Shown one piece after another: positions 16,345-24,171 of a DNA stretch of 53,906 bases (its first letter is position 1; each line of letters opens with the position of its first letter). The DNA comes from an uncultured Coriobacteriaceae bacterium (GTDB taxonomy: Bacteria; Actinomycetota; Coriobacteriia; Coriobacteriales; Eggerthellaceae). The position numbers were made by a program, and so were the translations under genes. Below the pieces are notes generated by a model. The model worked only from the letters and a program-made list of their open reading frames with translations. It had not been told where the DNA came from and did no database searches. Location of the stretch: assembly GCA_900550055.1 (NCBI GenBank), contig URQU01000009.1, positions 1 to 53,906 on the forward strand. Direction: 5' to 3'.

Positions 16345-17004
16345 TTGCTACATATCCAGCGTGGGCTTACGGCCATCATCGGCGGTGGCGGCAAGTCCAC
16401 GCTTTTGCGCGCCTTGGCAGAGGAGCTGTCGCGCGATGCGCGCGTAATCGTGGCCACGAGCACGAAGATGTACGTGCCCGATTGGTGCCCCGTGGTGCTT
16501 GGCGCGTCGCCTGATGATGTGCAGGCGGCGCTTTCTGAGGCCCCCATCGTATGCGCGGGCTCCATCCATCCGCCCACGGGGAAGCTGGCCGAGCCGCGGG
16601 TGGCGTTTTCCGACCTGGTACGTTTGGCGGACTATGTGCTGGTGGAGGCGGACGGGGCGAAGAAGCTTCCGCTGAAGGCGCATGCCGAGCACGAGCCGGT
16701 CATCCCCGCGTGCGCGGGGCGGATGGTATGCGTGGTCGGGGTCGACGGCCTAGGCGCCCCCGTTTCGCAGACGTGCCACCGGCCGCAAATCTTCGCGCAG
16801 CTGGCCGGCGTTTCCGTCGACGATGCGGTCACGCCCGAGGCGGTGGCGGCGGTGCTGTGCGCCGAGGCGCTTCATGACGTGGTTTTGATCAACAAGGTGG
16901 AGACCGCCGCCGACTGGCAGGCAGCGCGGCGCATCGCGGCGCTGTGCGATACGCCGGTGGCGGCGGGAAGCCTTTGGAGGGACGGTCTTCGATGCTTGCG
17001 GTGA
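16345..17004 (+). CDS. yqeC: Selenium-dependent hydroxylase accessory protein YqeC
   Basis: A 219-residue putative NTPase with a P-loop-like GGGGKST at residues 13-19 and a VEADGAKKLPLKAH segment typical of YqeC. Its biochemical role is not established; it occurs almost only with selenium-dependent molybdenum hydroxylases. Translation appears to start at TTG (16345), which places the P-loop at the usual distance from the N-terminus. It lies 14 bp after the Mo subunit and overlaps yqeB by 13 bases. Confidence 0.88.
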   Translation: MLHIQRGLTAIIGGGGKSTLLRALAEELSRDARVIVATSTKMYVPDWCPVVLGASPDDVQAALSEAPIVCAGSIHPPTGKLAEPRVAFSDLVRLADYVLVEADGAKKLPLKAHAEHEPVIPACAGRMVCVVGVDGLGAPVSQTCHRPQIFAQLAGVSVDDAVTPEAVAAVLCAEALHDVVLINKVETAADWQAARRIAALCDTPVAAGSLWRDGLRCLR

Positions 17005-17792
17005 TCCGCGGCGCCGGCGATATCGCCAGCGCCATCGCGCTGCGCCTTGTGCGATGCGGCGCTTCCGTGCTTATGACCGAGATAGGGCAGCCTTTGACGG
17101 TGCGTCGCACCGTTGCCTTCAGCGAAGCCGTTCGCATGGGAAAAGCCCAGGTGGAAGGCGTGACGGCCGTGCGTGCCCGTGATGCGTCCCATGCCTTGGA
17201 GCTGCTTTCCGGCGAAGGCTTCGTCCCTGTTTTGGTGGACCCCGCGTGCGCATGCGTCAAGGACGTGGCGCCCGACGCGGTGGTCGATGCCGTGTTGGCC
17301 AAGCGCAACCTGGGCACTGCCATGGATATGGCGCCCATCGTCATCGGGGTCGGCCCGGGCTTCACGGCGGGCGTGGATTGCCATGCCGTGGTGGAGACCA
17401 TGCGCGGGCATACCCTGGGCCGAGCGTATTACGAGGGGTCGGCGTTGCCGAACACCGCGGTGCCCGGTTTGGTGGGCGGCTTCGCCGGCGAGCGCGTGCT
17501 GCGCGCCCCGTGCGATGGCGAATTCCGCGGCGTTGCGACCATAGGCGACCATGTTGAGGAAGGTCAGGTTGTGGCGTATGCGGGGGATGTTCCCGTGGTT
17601 GCCACGCTCACGGGCGTTTTGCGCGGTCTGATAGCCGATGGGGTGCAGGTTCGCCAGGGTTTGAAGTGCGGCGATGTGGACCCACGCGACCAGAGCGGCT
17701 ATTGCGGGCTGGTCTCGGACAAAGGCCTGGCGGTTGCGGGCGGCGTGCTTGAGGCCATCCTTCATGTAGGTGGAACGTTTTCGGCCCGATAG
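16992..17792 (+). CDS. yqeB: Selenium-dependent molybdenum hydroxylase maturation protein YqeB
   Basis: A 266-residue protein of the YqeB/EF2563 family with an N-terminal nucleotide-binding-like motif (IRGAGDIASAIA) and conserved GVGPGF and HAVVETMRGH segments. Genetic and comparative work in other bacteria ties this family to selenium-dependent molybdenum hydroxylases, but its reaction is unknown. The ATG at 16992 lies inside the yqeC 3' end with GGAGGG upstream; a frame open to 16944 is a weaker alternative. The last ~90 residues resemble a biotinyl/lipoyl-like barrel (DGEFRGVATIGDHVEEGQVV), which is noted, not proven. Confidence 0.9.
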   Translation: MLAVIRGAGDIASAIALRLVRCGASVLMTEIGQPLTVRRTVAFSEAVRMGKAQVEGVTAVRARDASHALELLSGEGFVPVLVDPACACVKDVAPDAVVDAVLAKRNLGTAMDMAPIVIGVGPGFTAGVDCHAVVETMRGHTLGRAYYEGSALPNTAVPGLVGGFAGERVLRAPCDGEFRGVATIGDHVEEGQVVAYAGDVPVVATLTGVLRGLIADGVQVRQGLKCGDVDPRDQSGYCGLVSDKGLAVAGGVLEAILHVGGTFSAR

Positions 17793-17808
17793 GGCGTGAG
17801 GTGGGAAG

Positions 17809-18807
17809 ATGCGCAAGATCGCAGAGCATATCGCAGGTGCTTGCCGTGCGGGCGAGCCGTTGGTGCTGGTCGCGGTGGCGGAAAGCAAGGACTCCACGCC
17901 GCGCAAAGCGGGAACGCTCATGTTGGTGTCCGCCGATGGGCTGGCGTGCGGCACCATCGGCGGCGGCGCCCTTGAGGCGCATGGCATAGCCTGCGCGCGC
18001 CGTTTGCTGGGAGGCAAGGCGCGCCGTTTCGAGAACATGGGCCTTGAGGAGCGCCTGGGCATGGTTTGCGGCGGAAGCACAAGCCTGCTGTATGTTCCGA
18101 TATGCGGCGGCAGCGCCGTGTGGGCCAAGGTTGCTAGCGAGTTGTTGCGCTGTTTCGAGCAGCGTACGCCGGCGTATCTGACGTTAAGCTGCTGCGATGA
18201 GCTGCCGCGATCCGGCGAAGGCGTCGTGCTGCTCGATGCCGATGGGGCCTTGCTCGCTGGCGACGGCTCCGCGCCGGGCGATCGGGTTCGCGGCCGGAAG
18301 GGGCGCTGCATCGCGGACGGTTGGCTTATGCTGCCCGTTCCCTTGCCGGTTCGCGCCGTGGTGTTCGGCGGCGGGCATGTGGGCAGCGCCACCGTTTCGG
18401 CCCTGTCGCGCGTGGGTTTTTCCTGCACGCTGTTCGACTGTAGGCCGGAGTTCGCGAACGCCGGGAAATCCCACGGCGCGCAGCAGGCGGTCGTGGGGGA
18501 CTACGGCGATATCGCCGCCTCTCTGACCCTTGACGAACGCGATTACGTCCTCATCATGACGCATAGCCATCGGCACGATTTCGCCGTGCTGGAGCAGGTG
18601 CTCCGCCAGCCGTTGGCATATGTGGGGTTCATGGGCTCGCGGCGCAAGATCGCCACGGCGCGCGAGCGCATGCTGGAAGCGGGGATTCCCGAGTCGGCGC
18701 TTGACGCCGTGCACATGCCTATAGGGTTGGATATCAAGGCCGAAACGCCCGAGGAGATAGCCGTCAGCATAGCGGCCGAGTGCATCCTGCATCGAGCGAC
18801 GCGCTAA
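17809..18807 (+). CDS. xdhC: XdhC/CoxI-family molybdenum cofactor maturation factor
   Basis: A 332-residue chaperone with an N-terminal XdhC domain (STPRKAGTLMLV, GTIGGGALEA) and a C-terminal Rossmann domain (VVFGGGHVGSATVSAL near residue 183; GFMGSRRKI). XdhC-type proteins bind molybdenum cofactor, promote its sulfuration (or selenation) and insert it into the apo-hydroxylase. It is the last gene of the hydroxylase operon, 16 bp after yqeB. Its stop codon overlaps that of the converging tetR by two bases. Confidence 0.93.
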   Translation: MRKIAEHIAGACRAGEPLVLVAVAESKDSTPRKAGTLMLVSADGLACGTIGGGALEAHGIACARRLLGGKARRFENMGLEERLGMVCGGSTSLLYVPICGGSAVWAKVASELLRCFEQRTPAYLTLSCCDELPRSGEGVVLLDADGALLAGDGSAPGDRVRGRKGRCIADGWLMLPVPLPVRAVVFGGGHVGSATVSALSRVGFSCTLFDCRPEFANAGKSHGAQQAVVGDYGDIAASLTLDERDYVLIMTHSHRHDFAVLEQVLRQPLAYVGFMGSRRKIATARERMLEAGIPESALDAVHMPIGLDIKAETPEEIAVSIAAECILHRATR

Positions 18808-19526
18808 GCCGCGCCATCGGAGGACGGCGTCGGGTGCGAAGGCGCATCAGGGTGTTCCGGCCATGGCGGCGGATCGATCACCGTCATGTCAAGGCGAAGC
18901 GTTTGGGCGATAAGCGTTGCAAGCTCGTCGTCGGTGATGTCGGGCTTGGCCTTCATCATCCCTGCTAACCCGAATATGAGCAGGCCGAACGTTTCGGGGA
19001 TCAGCTGGATCTCGATCGTCCGGTACGCCATGTACTCGGACACGATGTAGTTCTGGATGCATGCCACCACCTCGCGGACGGCCTGCGTGGCGAAGCGGTC
19101 GCGCAGGCCGAGCTCCTCGAGCACGGAAAACATCGGGCGAGGCTCGCCCGATGCGGTGTAGAGCGCGCGTCGCAGCATGGACACGCAGTTTTTCAGCTCC
19201 GAGGGGGTTTCGCCGAACGCACGCAGCTCGTTCCAGGTGGACACGCTTTCGACCAGGTCCTCAAGATAGTCCTCGATCACGGCATCGGTGACGGCCTGCT
19301 TGTCGGGGAAGTAATAGTACAGAAGGCTGCGCGCCACGCCCGCTTTGCGGGCGATGGCGGCCATGCTGGTGGCGGCGACCCCTTCGGTTTCGTAAAGCTC
19401 GCGCGCCGCCAGCATGATGTCGCCGGCGGTTCCCTCAAGCCGCGCGCTCTGCCTGACCTGCCGCGTGACGGGGTGCGGCAGGTCAGGATCGAATCCGGGT
19501 AACGGCTTGCTGTCCAGTGCAGACAT
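18804..19526 (-). CDS. TetR-family transcriptional regulator
   Basis: A 240-residue regulator. The N-terminal helix-turn-helix spans about residues 33-80 (GVAATSMAAIARKAGVARS, then the LLYYYFPDK motif typical of TetR). The C-terminal ligand domain is not assignable to a ligand. AAGGAG precedes the start. The gene lies downstream of the DUF5692-like membrane protein genes on the same strand, 63 bp away, so it may be cotranscribed with them or control them; its target is not visible. Confidence 0.9.
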   Translation of the reverse strand: MSALDSKPLPGFDPDLPHPVTRQVRQSARLEGTAGDIMLAARELYETEGVAATSMAAIARKAGVARSLLYYYFPDKQAVTDAVIEDYLEDLVESVSTWNELRAFGETPSELKNCVSMLRRALYTASGEPRPMFSVLEELGLRDRFATQAVREVVACIQNYIVSEYMAYRTIEIQLIPETFGLLIFGLAGMMKAKPDITDDELATLIAQTLRLDMTVIDPPPWPEHPDAPSHPTPSSDGAA

Positions 19527-19589
19527 GGGGCTCCTTCGCGTGTTGGGAAGCCGCCGCGCTGCGTGCGCTCAGGCGCGGTTCGCTGTAGA

Positions 19590-19790
19590 TCAGCGGTTTT
19601 CCTCGACGACCTCTCGATAGCTCTTCGTGTCATTATAGAGCTCGTCTTTAAGCGGGTTAAGGCGCCGTGTGCGGATTCGGCGTAGCTGGTAGGCGGCAAG
19701 GGCCGCATTGGCGATGAGTGCCACCAGGCTGACGGCGAAGAACGCGTTCGGGTTGTGGGTCGCGGGAATCTCGGCGAACGTTACGGGCGC
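19590..19790 (-). pseudogene. C-terminal remnant of a second DUF5692-like gene
   Basis: A reading frame of about 63 codons ending at 19590 encodes HNPNAFFAVSLVALIANA and NPLKDELYNDTKSYREV. It matches the C-terminus of the adjacent protein (NNPAAHMTISVIALIFNA and NPFKQELYIDNPRFRRV). It overlaps the end of that gene in another frame and has no ATG or GTG start of its own. It is most simply the tail of a deleted tandem copy, though a frameshifted extension of the upstream protein is possible. Confidence 0.6.
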
Positions 19791-20803
19791 TCCACCAGGG
19801 TTTTGACGCGGCCTTTCTCGTCCCATGCGGCCGCGTAGCCGAACTCCTCCAGGTTGGCCAGCGCCGCCTCGCGTTGACCCTCGGGAACGTCGATGCTCTC
19901 GAGGTACACCCTGCGGAAGCGCGGGTTGTCGATGTAGAGCTCCTGCTTGAAGGGATTGCGCTTCTTGCCGAAGATCGTGTAGGCCTGGTAGATGAACACG
20001 CCCGCGTTGAAGATGAGCGCGATCACCGAGATGGTCATGTGAGCTGCAGGGTTGTTGGTGGAATGGACCACGAACGCCGGATGCAGGAAGAACCAGGGGA
20101 TGGTCATGGTGACGATCATGTTCACGGCAAGCGTGCGGACGCGGTGCTGCGCGTAGGCGCCGCGCTTGATGAAGAACGCCGGGATGGTGCAGGCTGCCAG
20201 AAGCACCAGGCCGCAGTACATGGAGCGGTCGGAGACGCTGTTGTAGGTGTAGGCGAAGTTCCACAGGTCGTAACCGATGATCCAGAACCACAGCTGATCG
20301 GGCCAGACGTAGTCCTTCTTCTTGCCGCGGCTGACGATGATGCCGAAGAAGCCGCAGATGCAGATGGCGTTCAAGATACCGGCGATGCCGTTCATGACGT
20401 TCCACGGGCCGCCGACCACCATGTAGCCGTCGACGATGCCGTTGACACCCGTGAGCTGGAAGTCGCGGATGCACGCCTCAAGGATGTTGATGGCGAAGAT
20501 GATGGGCGGTATGCAGACGATGTACTTCTTCTGGAAGGCGGGGAAGTAGACGATCAACCAGCCCAAGATCGCTCCGGCTAAGCACGAGTAGGTTTTCACC
20601 CACTGGAACCAGGTGCCGGCACCCGTGCCCTCGACCGCGGTATGGGGCCAAACGAAGACGGTCAGAACAACCGGCAGCGCGATGAATATGACCGCGCCCA
20701 CCCATTTGTTCAAGCGCGACAACTCGTTCATGCCGATCAGAAATGCCAGGTACAGCAATACGCTCACACATGCCGTTGCCGATAGCGGCTCGTAGAAAAA
20801 CAT
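19781..20803 (-). CDS. Multi-pass membrane protein, DUF5692-like
   Basis: A 340-residue integral membrane protein with about nine to ten hydrophobic helices and aromatic-rich loops (WFQWVKTYS, YDLWNFAYTYNS). Its overall pattern resembles DUF5692 proteins of anaerobic gut actinobacteria, whose function is unknown. Start MFFYEPL at 20803 has AAGGAGG upstream; the frame remains open to 21199 but that part is low-quality sequence. The C-terminal 60 residues repeat in the remnant immediately downstream. A TetR gene follows. Confidence 0.75.
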   Translation of the reverse strand: MFFYEPLSATACVSVLLYLAFLIGMNELSRLNKWVGAVIFIALPVVLTVFVWPHTAVEGTGAGTWFQWVKTYSCLAGAILGWLIVYFPAFQKKYIVCIPPIIFAINILEACIRDFQLTGVNGIVDGYMVVGGPWNVMNGIAGILNAICICGFFGIIVSRGKKKDYVWPDQLWFWIIGYDLWNFAYTYNSVSDRSMYCGLVLLAACTIPAFFIKRGAYAQHRVRTLAVNMIVTMTIPWFFLHPAFVVHSTNNPAAHMTISVIALIFNAGVFIYQAYTIFGKKRNPFKQELYIDNPRFRRVYLESIDVPEGQREAALANLEEFGYAAAWDEKGRVKTLVERP

Positions 20804-21290
20804 GGCGGATCCTCCTTCTTGTATGCCTGCGGGCTGCTTTGGTGCCGTCGGGCAAACTTGCGACGGCGTTCCTTCGGCTCGACCCGCTCCCTTCGGCGAG
20901 AGTGTAGCAAGGGCTTTTTCCGTCGGTTTGACGGTTCGCCCTTGATTCGTCAGGGATGGGCTTCGGCGGCAAGCGGCTGTTTTTCGCCGGGAAACGTGAT
21001 TGACGGAACGGTAACGGTTGGAATTTTTTTCGCCGAAAAGGGCGCCGAACGTTATGCGGAATGAACAGGGTTTCGCTGGAAAATACGCGCCGAAACATAG
21101 GGATTTTGGAACCGGGCAATCATTTTCCCGCTTAGATTCCCAGGATTCGACCGATAGAAGCTGGCAACGAATTTCTCGAAAATCGATTGACAATGACAAT
21201 AGCCGTCAAGTTTAATGCGCTCTGACGCAAGTCGTGGGAAAACGTATTTGCGCAACCTCATTGAAGGCTGTCAACAGAAAGGGTATTGCC
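20804..21290. other. Divergent intergenic region
   Basis: This 487-bp gap separates the DUF5692-like gene (-) from the RidA gene (+). I see no gene. It holds the RidA promoter (21187-21216) and an A/T-rich tract near 21020-21040 that may contain the leftward promoter. Confidence 0.6.
21187..21216 (+). promoter_or_regulatory. Sigma-70-type promoter for the RidA gene
   Basis: TTGACA (21187-21192) and TTTAAT (21211-21216) are separated by 18 bp. The predicted start is about 65 bp upstream of the RidA start codon. Confidence 0.65.
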
Positions 21291-22556
21291 ATGGCGGATA
21301 ACGTGGTAGTGGCAAGGAACACCGAGAACGCACCGAAGTGCCCGATGTGCTCTCAGACCGTCGCTTTCTCCCATTACAACAACCTCTCGGCCCAGCTGCC
21401 TGTCGATCCTAAGACCGGCGCTATCGTCGAGGGCGGTGTCAAGGAGCAGGCAGAGCAGTGCTTCCGCAACATCGCAGCCATCGTTGCGAGCATCGATCAT
21501 GACCTGAACGACGTCGTTCGCGTCACCATCTTCGTCAAGGACATCATGGACATCGACGTTGTGGAGAGGGCCTACAAGTCCTTCTTCACCACCTACGTGC
21601 CCGCCCGCACCATCGTTGCCGTCAACGATCTGCCCATGGGCGCCCTGGTCCAGGTTGAGGCTCTGCTCACCAACGGCGAAGGCACCATCCCGAACGAGCC
21701 CCAGGCCGGCGACCTGGTCAAGTACGCCAACAACACCCACAACGCCCCGTTCGACGCTATGTCCACGCAGTCCGTGGCGTTCTCCCACTACAACAACATC
21801 ACCGCTCAGCTGCCGATCGACCCGGTTTCCAACCAGATCGTCATGGGCGGCGTGCAGGAGCAGACCGCTCAGTGCTTGAAGAACATCAAGGCCGTCCTGA
21901 CCGCTATGGATGTTCCGTTCGACGACATCGTCAAGGTCACCGTCTTCCTGAAGGACCTCGGCGACGTTGAGGCCATGAACGAGATCTACAAGCGCTTCTT
22001 CCCGGATTCGGGCATCGCCCGCGCCGTCAACTACCTGCCGGCCCGCACCGTGGTCGAGGTCGCCGACCTGCCGCAGCACGCGCTCGTGCAGATCGAGGCC
22101 GTGTGCTCCCACGGCGACGGCACCCCGCCGCAGGCCGTCGAGGCCCGTCATGGCCTGATCATCGAGGCCAACAACATCGCCAACGCTCCGAAGGACGAGC
22201 TGTCCTCCCAGACCGTGGCGTTCTCCCACTACAACAACATCTCCGCCCAGCTCGGCGTCGACCCGGCAACGGGCGCGCTGGTCGCCGGCGGCGTGAAGGC
22301 CGAGACCGAGCAGGCTCTCAAGAACATCAAGGCCATCATCGAGAGCGTCGACCATGTCCTGGAGGACTGCGTCAAGGTGAACATCTTCGTGAAGGACATG
22401 AACGACATGGACGCCGTCAACGAGGTGTACGCTCAGTTCTTCCCCGAGGGAACCCCCGCTCGTCGCGTGGTCGGCGTTGCGAACCTGCCCATGGGCGCCG
22501 CCATCCAGATCGACGCCATCTTCGGCAACTTCGAGGGCACCCCGCCGATCGCCTAG
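21291..22556 (+). CDS. Three-domain RidA (YjgF/YER057c/UK114) protein
   Basis: A 421-residue protein made of three tandem RidA domains (about 1-140, 141-285, 286-421), each opening with SxxVAFSHYNNxxAQL and closing with PAR-xxV-x5-LP. RidA proteins hydrolyse reactive enamine/imine intermediates made by PLP enzymes. The substrate-binding arginine (PAR) is kept in all three domains; the acidic residue near the end is Glu in domains 1 and 2 and Asp in domain 3. Normal RidA is ~130 residues and trimeric, so this chain could form a complete trimer-like unit on its own. The codon use is highly uniform (CTG, AAG, ATC), suggesting strong expression. GAAAGGG precedes the start. Confidence 0.9.
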   Translation: MADNVVVARNTENAPKCPMCSQTVAFSHYNNLSAQLPVDPKTGAIVEGGVKEQAEQCFRNIAAIVASIDHDLNDVVRVTIFVKDIMDIDVVERAYKSFFTTYVPARTIVAVNDLPMGALVQVEALLTNGEGTIPNEPQAGDLVKYANNTHNAPFDAMSTQSVAFSHYNNITAQLPIDPVSNQIVMGGVQEQTAQCLKNIKAVLTAMDVPFDDIVKVTVFLKDLGDVEAMNEIYKRFFPDSGIARAVNYLPARTVVEVADLPQHALVQIEAVCSHGDGTPPQAVEARHGLIIEANNIANAPKDELSSQTVAFSHYNNISAQLGVDPATGALVAGGVKAETEQALKNIKAIIESVDHVLEDCVKVNIFVKDMNDMDAVNEVYAQFFPEGTPARRVVGVANLPMGAAIQIDAIFGNFEGTPPIA

Positions 22557-22605
22557 CGAATCATCTGCGGATCCTTGTCGATCATCGGGCAACCGATGGT
22601 TTTGG

Positions 22606-22640
22606 AAAGGGAACGGGTTTTCGCCCGTTCCCTTTCTTGC
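22606..22640 (+). terminator. Terminator after the RidA gene
   Basis: AAAGGGAACGGG (22606-22617) pairs perfectly with CCCGTTCCCTTT (22624-22635), followed by T-rich sequence. Confidence 0.85.
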
Positions 22641-22689
22641 GTTTTTCAGGCGCAGGGAAGCTGCGTTTCGATTGGCGGATACAGGAGGC

Positions 22690-22872
22690 ATGAGGGAGCG
22701 TGGGTTTGCCGGCGGCAACGTTGCCATCAGCCATTGCGATCACCATGCTGCTGCCCAAGCTCTTAAAGAGGGTATTTTGAACGCATGGGAGGATTCCCGG
22801 ATCGAAATCCTCCCGACCAGGGGTCCTTGCAGCTACTATGCCGAACGCGGAGGTTTGATCGTCGGCTTTTAG
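22690..22872 (+). pseudogene. 3' fragment of a degV-like gene
   Basis: A 60-codon frame with a good ribosome-binding site (AGGAGG) encodes NVAISHCDHHAAAQALKEGI and LPTRGPCSYYAERGGLIVGF. This looks like the C-terminal end of DegV-family fatty-acid-binding proteins. The other ~220 residues are missing. It is either a decayed gene or, less likely, a translated mini-protein. Confidence 0.6.
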
Positions 22873-22942
22873 CTCGTAGATTGTCGCGCATCGTTGATTA
22901 CGAAGATGCGGTTTCGTTAGCAACAGTGTTTCCGAAATGGTT

Positions 22943-22977
22943 GAGCCGCGCCCAAAAAGATTGTTTGGGCGCGGCTC
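22943..22977 (-). terminator. Strong hairpin between the degV remnant and the converging membrane-protein gene
   Basis: GAGCCGCGCCCAAA (22943-22956) pairs perfectly with TTTGGGCGCGGCTC (22964-22977) around a 7-nt loop. It is probably a bidirectional terminator. Confidence 0.75.
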
Positions 22978-23028
22978 GTTACATTTCCCTGACGGGGTGG
23001 TATAGGGCAGGGATCCTGCTCTTTTAGG

Positions 23029-23613
23029 TTACAGGTCGTCGGGGCAGTCTAGTTCCGCTTCGATTTTCGCGCGGCGCTGTTTTGCCTCAAAGAATGCCAG
23101 GCACAGCGCACCGAATACGGCAACGAAGATGGTCACGCCGAACACTACGCCCGTTGCCAGGTTCGCTCCCCAAAAGACGCTTTCGATCGGTACGATCTGC
23201 GCCTCGGCGATGCAGCGCATAGCAGCGATGGCGAGTGCGCTTGCGATGCCGGTGATGCCCGAAATGAGCAGGAAATAGCCCGTGGGAATGTGCTCTGTTT
23301 GCCCGAAGCGGTTGGTGTCGACATAGCCTTTCCTCGTTTGCAGCACGGCACAGACGGTCATCACGATGAAAAGCCATGCGTACATGACGGCGTCAACGGG
23401 ATTTGCGAAGAGGCGAAACGCTTCGCCGGCGCCATCGTGCACCCACGCTACCTGCTGGGCCATGATTTGATACACAAGCAACGTGAGCATGCCGAACGAT
23501 AGTAGCATGAACCCAAGCTTGTAGATTTTCGCGTTCTCGGCCTCGAGGCGCTCGTCCTTCGGACCTGCATATTCGCGCCATTTCCGGGCAAGTTTCATAT
23601 TTTGCAGCTTCAT
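23029..23613 (-). CDS. Four-helix membrane protein paired with an XRE regulator
   Basis: A 194-residue protein with a charged N-terminus (RKWREYAGPKDERLEAENAKIYK) and four hydrophobic helices (about 31-49, 74-92, 112-131, 147-173). The KDERLEAENxKIYK start followed by helices resembles small membrane proteins that are commonly coded next to short XRE regulators (DUF6773-like); the function is unknown. AGGAGAG lies before the start. It is downstream of the XRE gene in the same direction, 66 bp apart, and probably cotranscribed with it. Confidence 0.75.
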   Translation of the reverse strand: MKLQNMKLARKWREYAGPKDERLEAENAKIYKLGFMLLSFGMLTLLVYQIMAQQVAWVHDGAGEAFRLFANPVDAVMYAWLFIVMTVCAVLQTRKGYVDTNRFGQTEHIPTGYFLLISGITGIASALAIAAMRCIAEAQIVPIESVFWGANLATGVVFGVTIFVAVFGALCLAFFEAKQRRAKIEAELDCPDDL

Positions 23614-23679
23614 GATTCTCTCCTAAAAGGATATGTCTTGGTTTGCGTAACGTGCTGTGTTGGGAACGATGAAGACGGA

Positions 23680-23889
23680 TTAGCAATCTTCGTCCCAGAA
23701 AAGGTCGTTTAGGGTGACATGAAGGGTTTTGCAAATGGCAACGCATAAATTGAGCGTGGGATTATAACCGCCTGCCTCGATAAGGCCGATGGTTTGGCGT
23801 GTGACGCCGACAGCTTCGGCTAAATCGGATTGCGAAAGGCCGGCCGCTGCGCGCGCTGCCTTCATGCATAGGTTTTTCTTGCCCGGCAT
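23680..23889 (-). CDS. Short XRE-family transcriptional regulator
   Basis: A 69-residue protein that is almost only a helix-turn-helix domain (RAAAGLSQSDLAEAVGVTRQ, then GGYNPTLNLCVAICKTL), of the YozG type. Start MPGKKN at 23889 has AAAGGA upstream. Two 12-bp direct repeats overlap its promoter, suggesting autoregulation of an operon that includes the following membrane protein. Confidence 0.9.
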   Translation of the reverse strand: MPGKKNLCMKAARAAAGLSQSDLAEAVGVTRQTIGLIEAGGYNPTLNLCVAICKTLHVTLNDLFWDEDC

Positions 23890-23936
23890 GGGATTCCTTT
23901 CGACATATGGACAGATATCCGTTGCAACATGACAGA

Positions 23937-23965
23937 AATATATTGCATTCAAATCATAATGTCAA
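23937..23965 (-). promoter_or_regulatory. Promoter of the XRE/membrane-protein operon
   Basis: On the minus strand TTGACA (23960-23965) and TATATT (23937-23942) are separated by exactly 17 bp. The predicted start is about 40 bp before the XRE start codon. This is one of the best consensus promoters in the window. Confidence 0.75.
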
Positions 23966-23979
23966 TTATATATTGCATT
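23938..23979. promoter_or_regulatory. Two 12-bp direct repeats overlapping the XRE promoter
   Basis: ATATATTGCATT occurs at 23938-23949 and 23968-23979, 30 bp apart (about three helical turns). One copy covers the -10 box and the other lies just behind the -35 box. This is the arrangement expected of an autoregulatory operator. Confidence 0.6.
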
Positions 23980-24171
23980 ATGAAATGTAAATGCGGCATA
24001 TTCGCTATCGGTACAAGAAGTGTTGCAAACGATTTCTCACAAAAAGGCGCCTTGCAAAGAGTAGCGCGTTTCGGACAGTCGATATGTCGCTGTGAGTTTA
24101 TTCTTGCTCTAGGGTGGAGGTTGTGGTGCTTGGTCAATCTGCTTGGTGGCCAATCTAGGTGATTGAATTAG

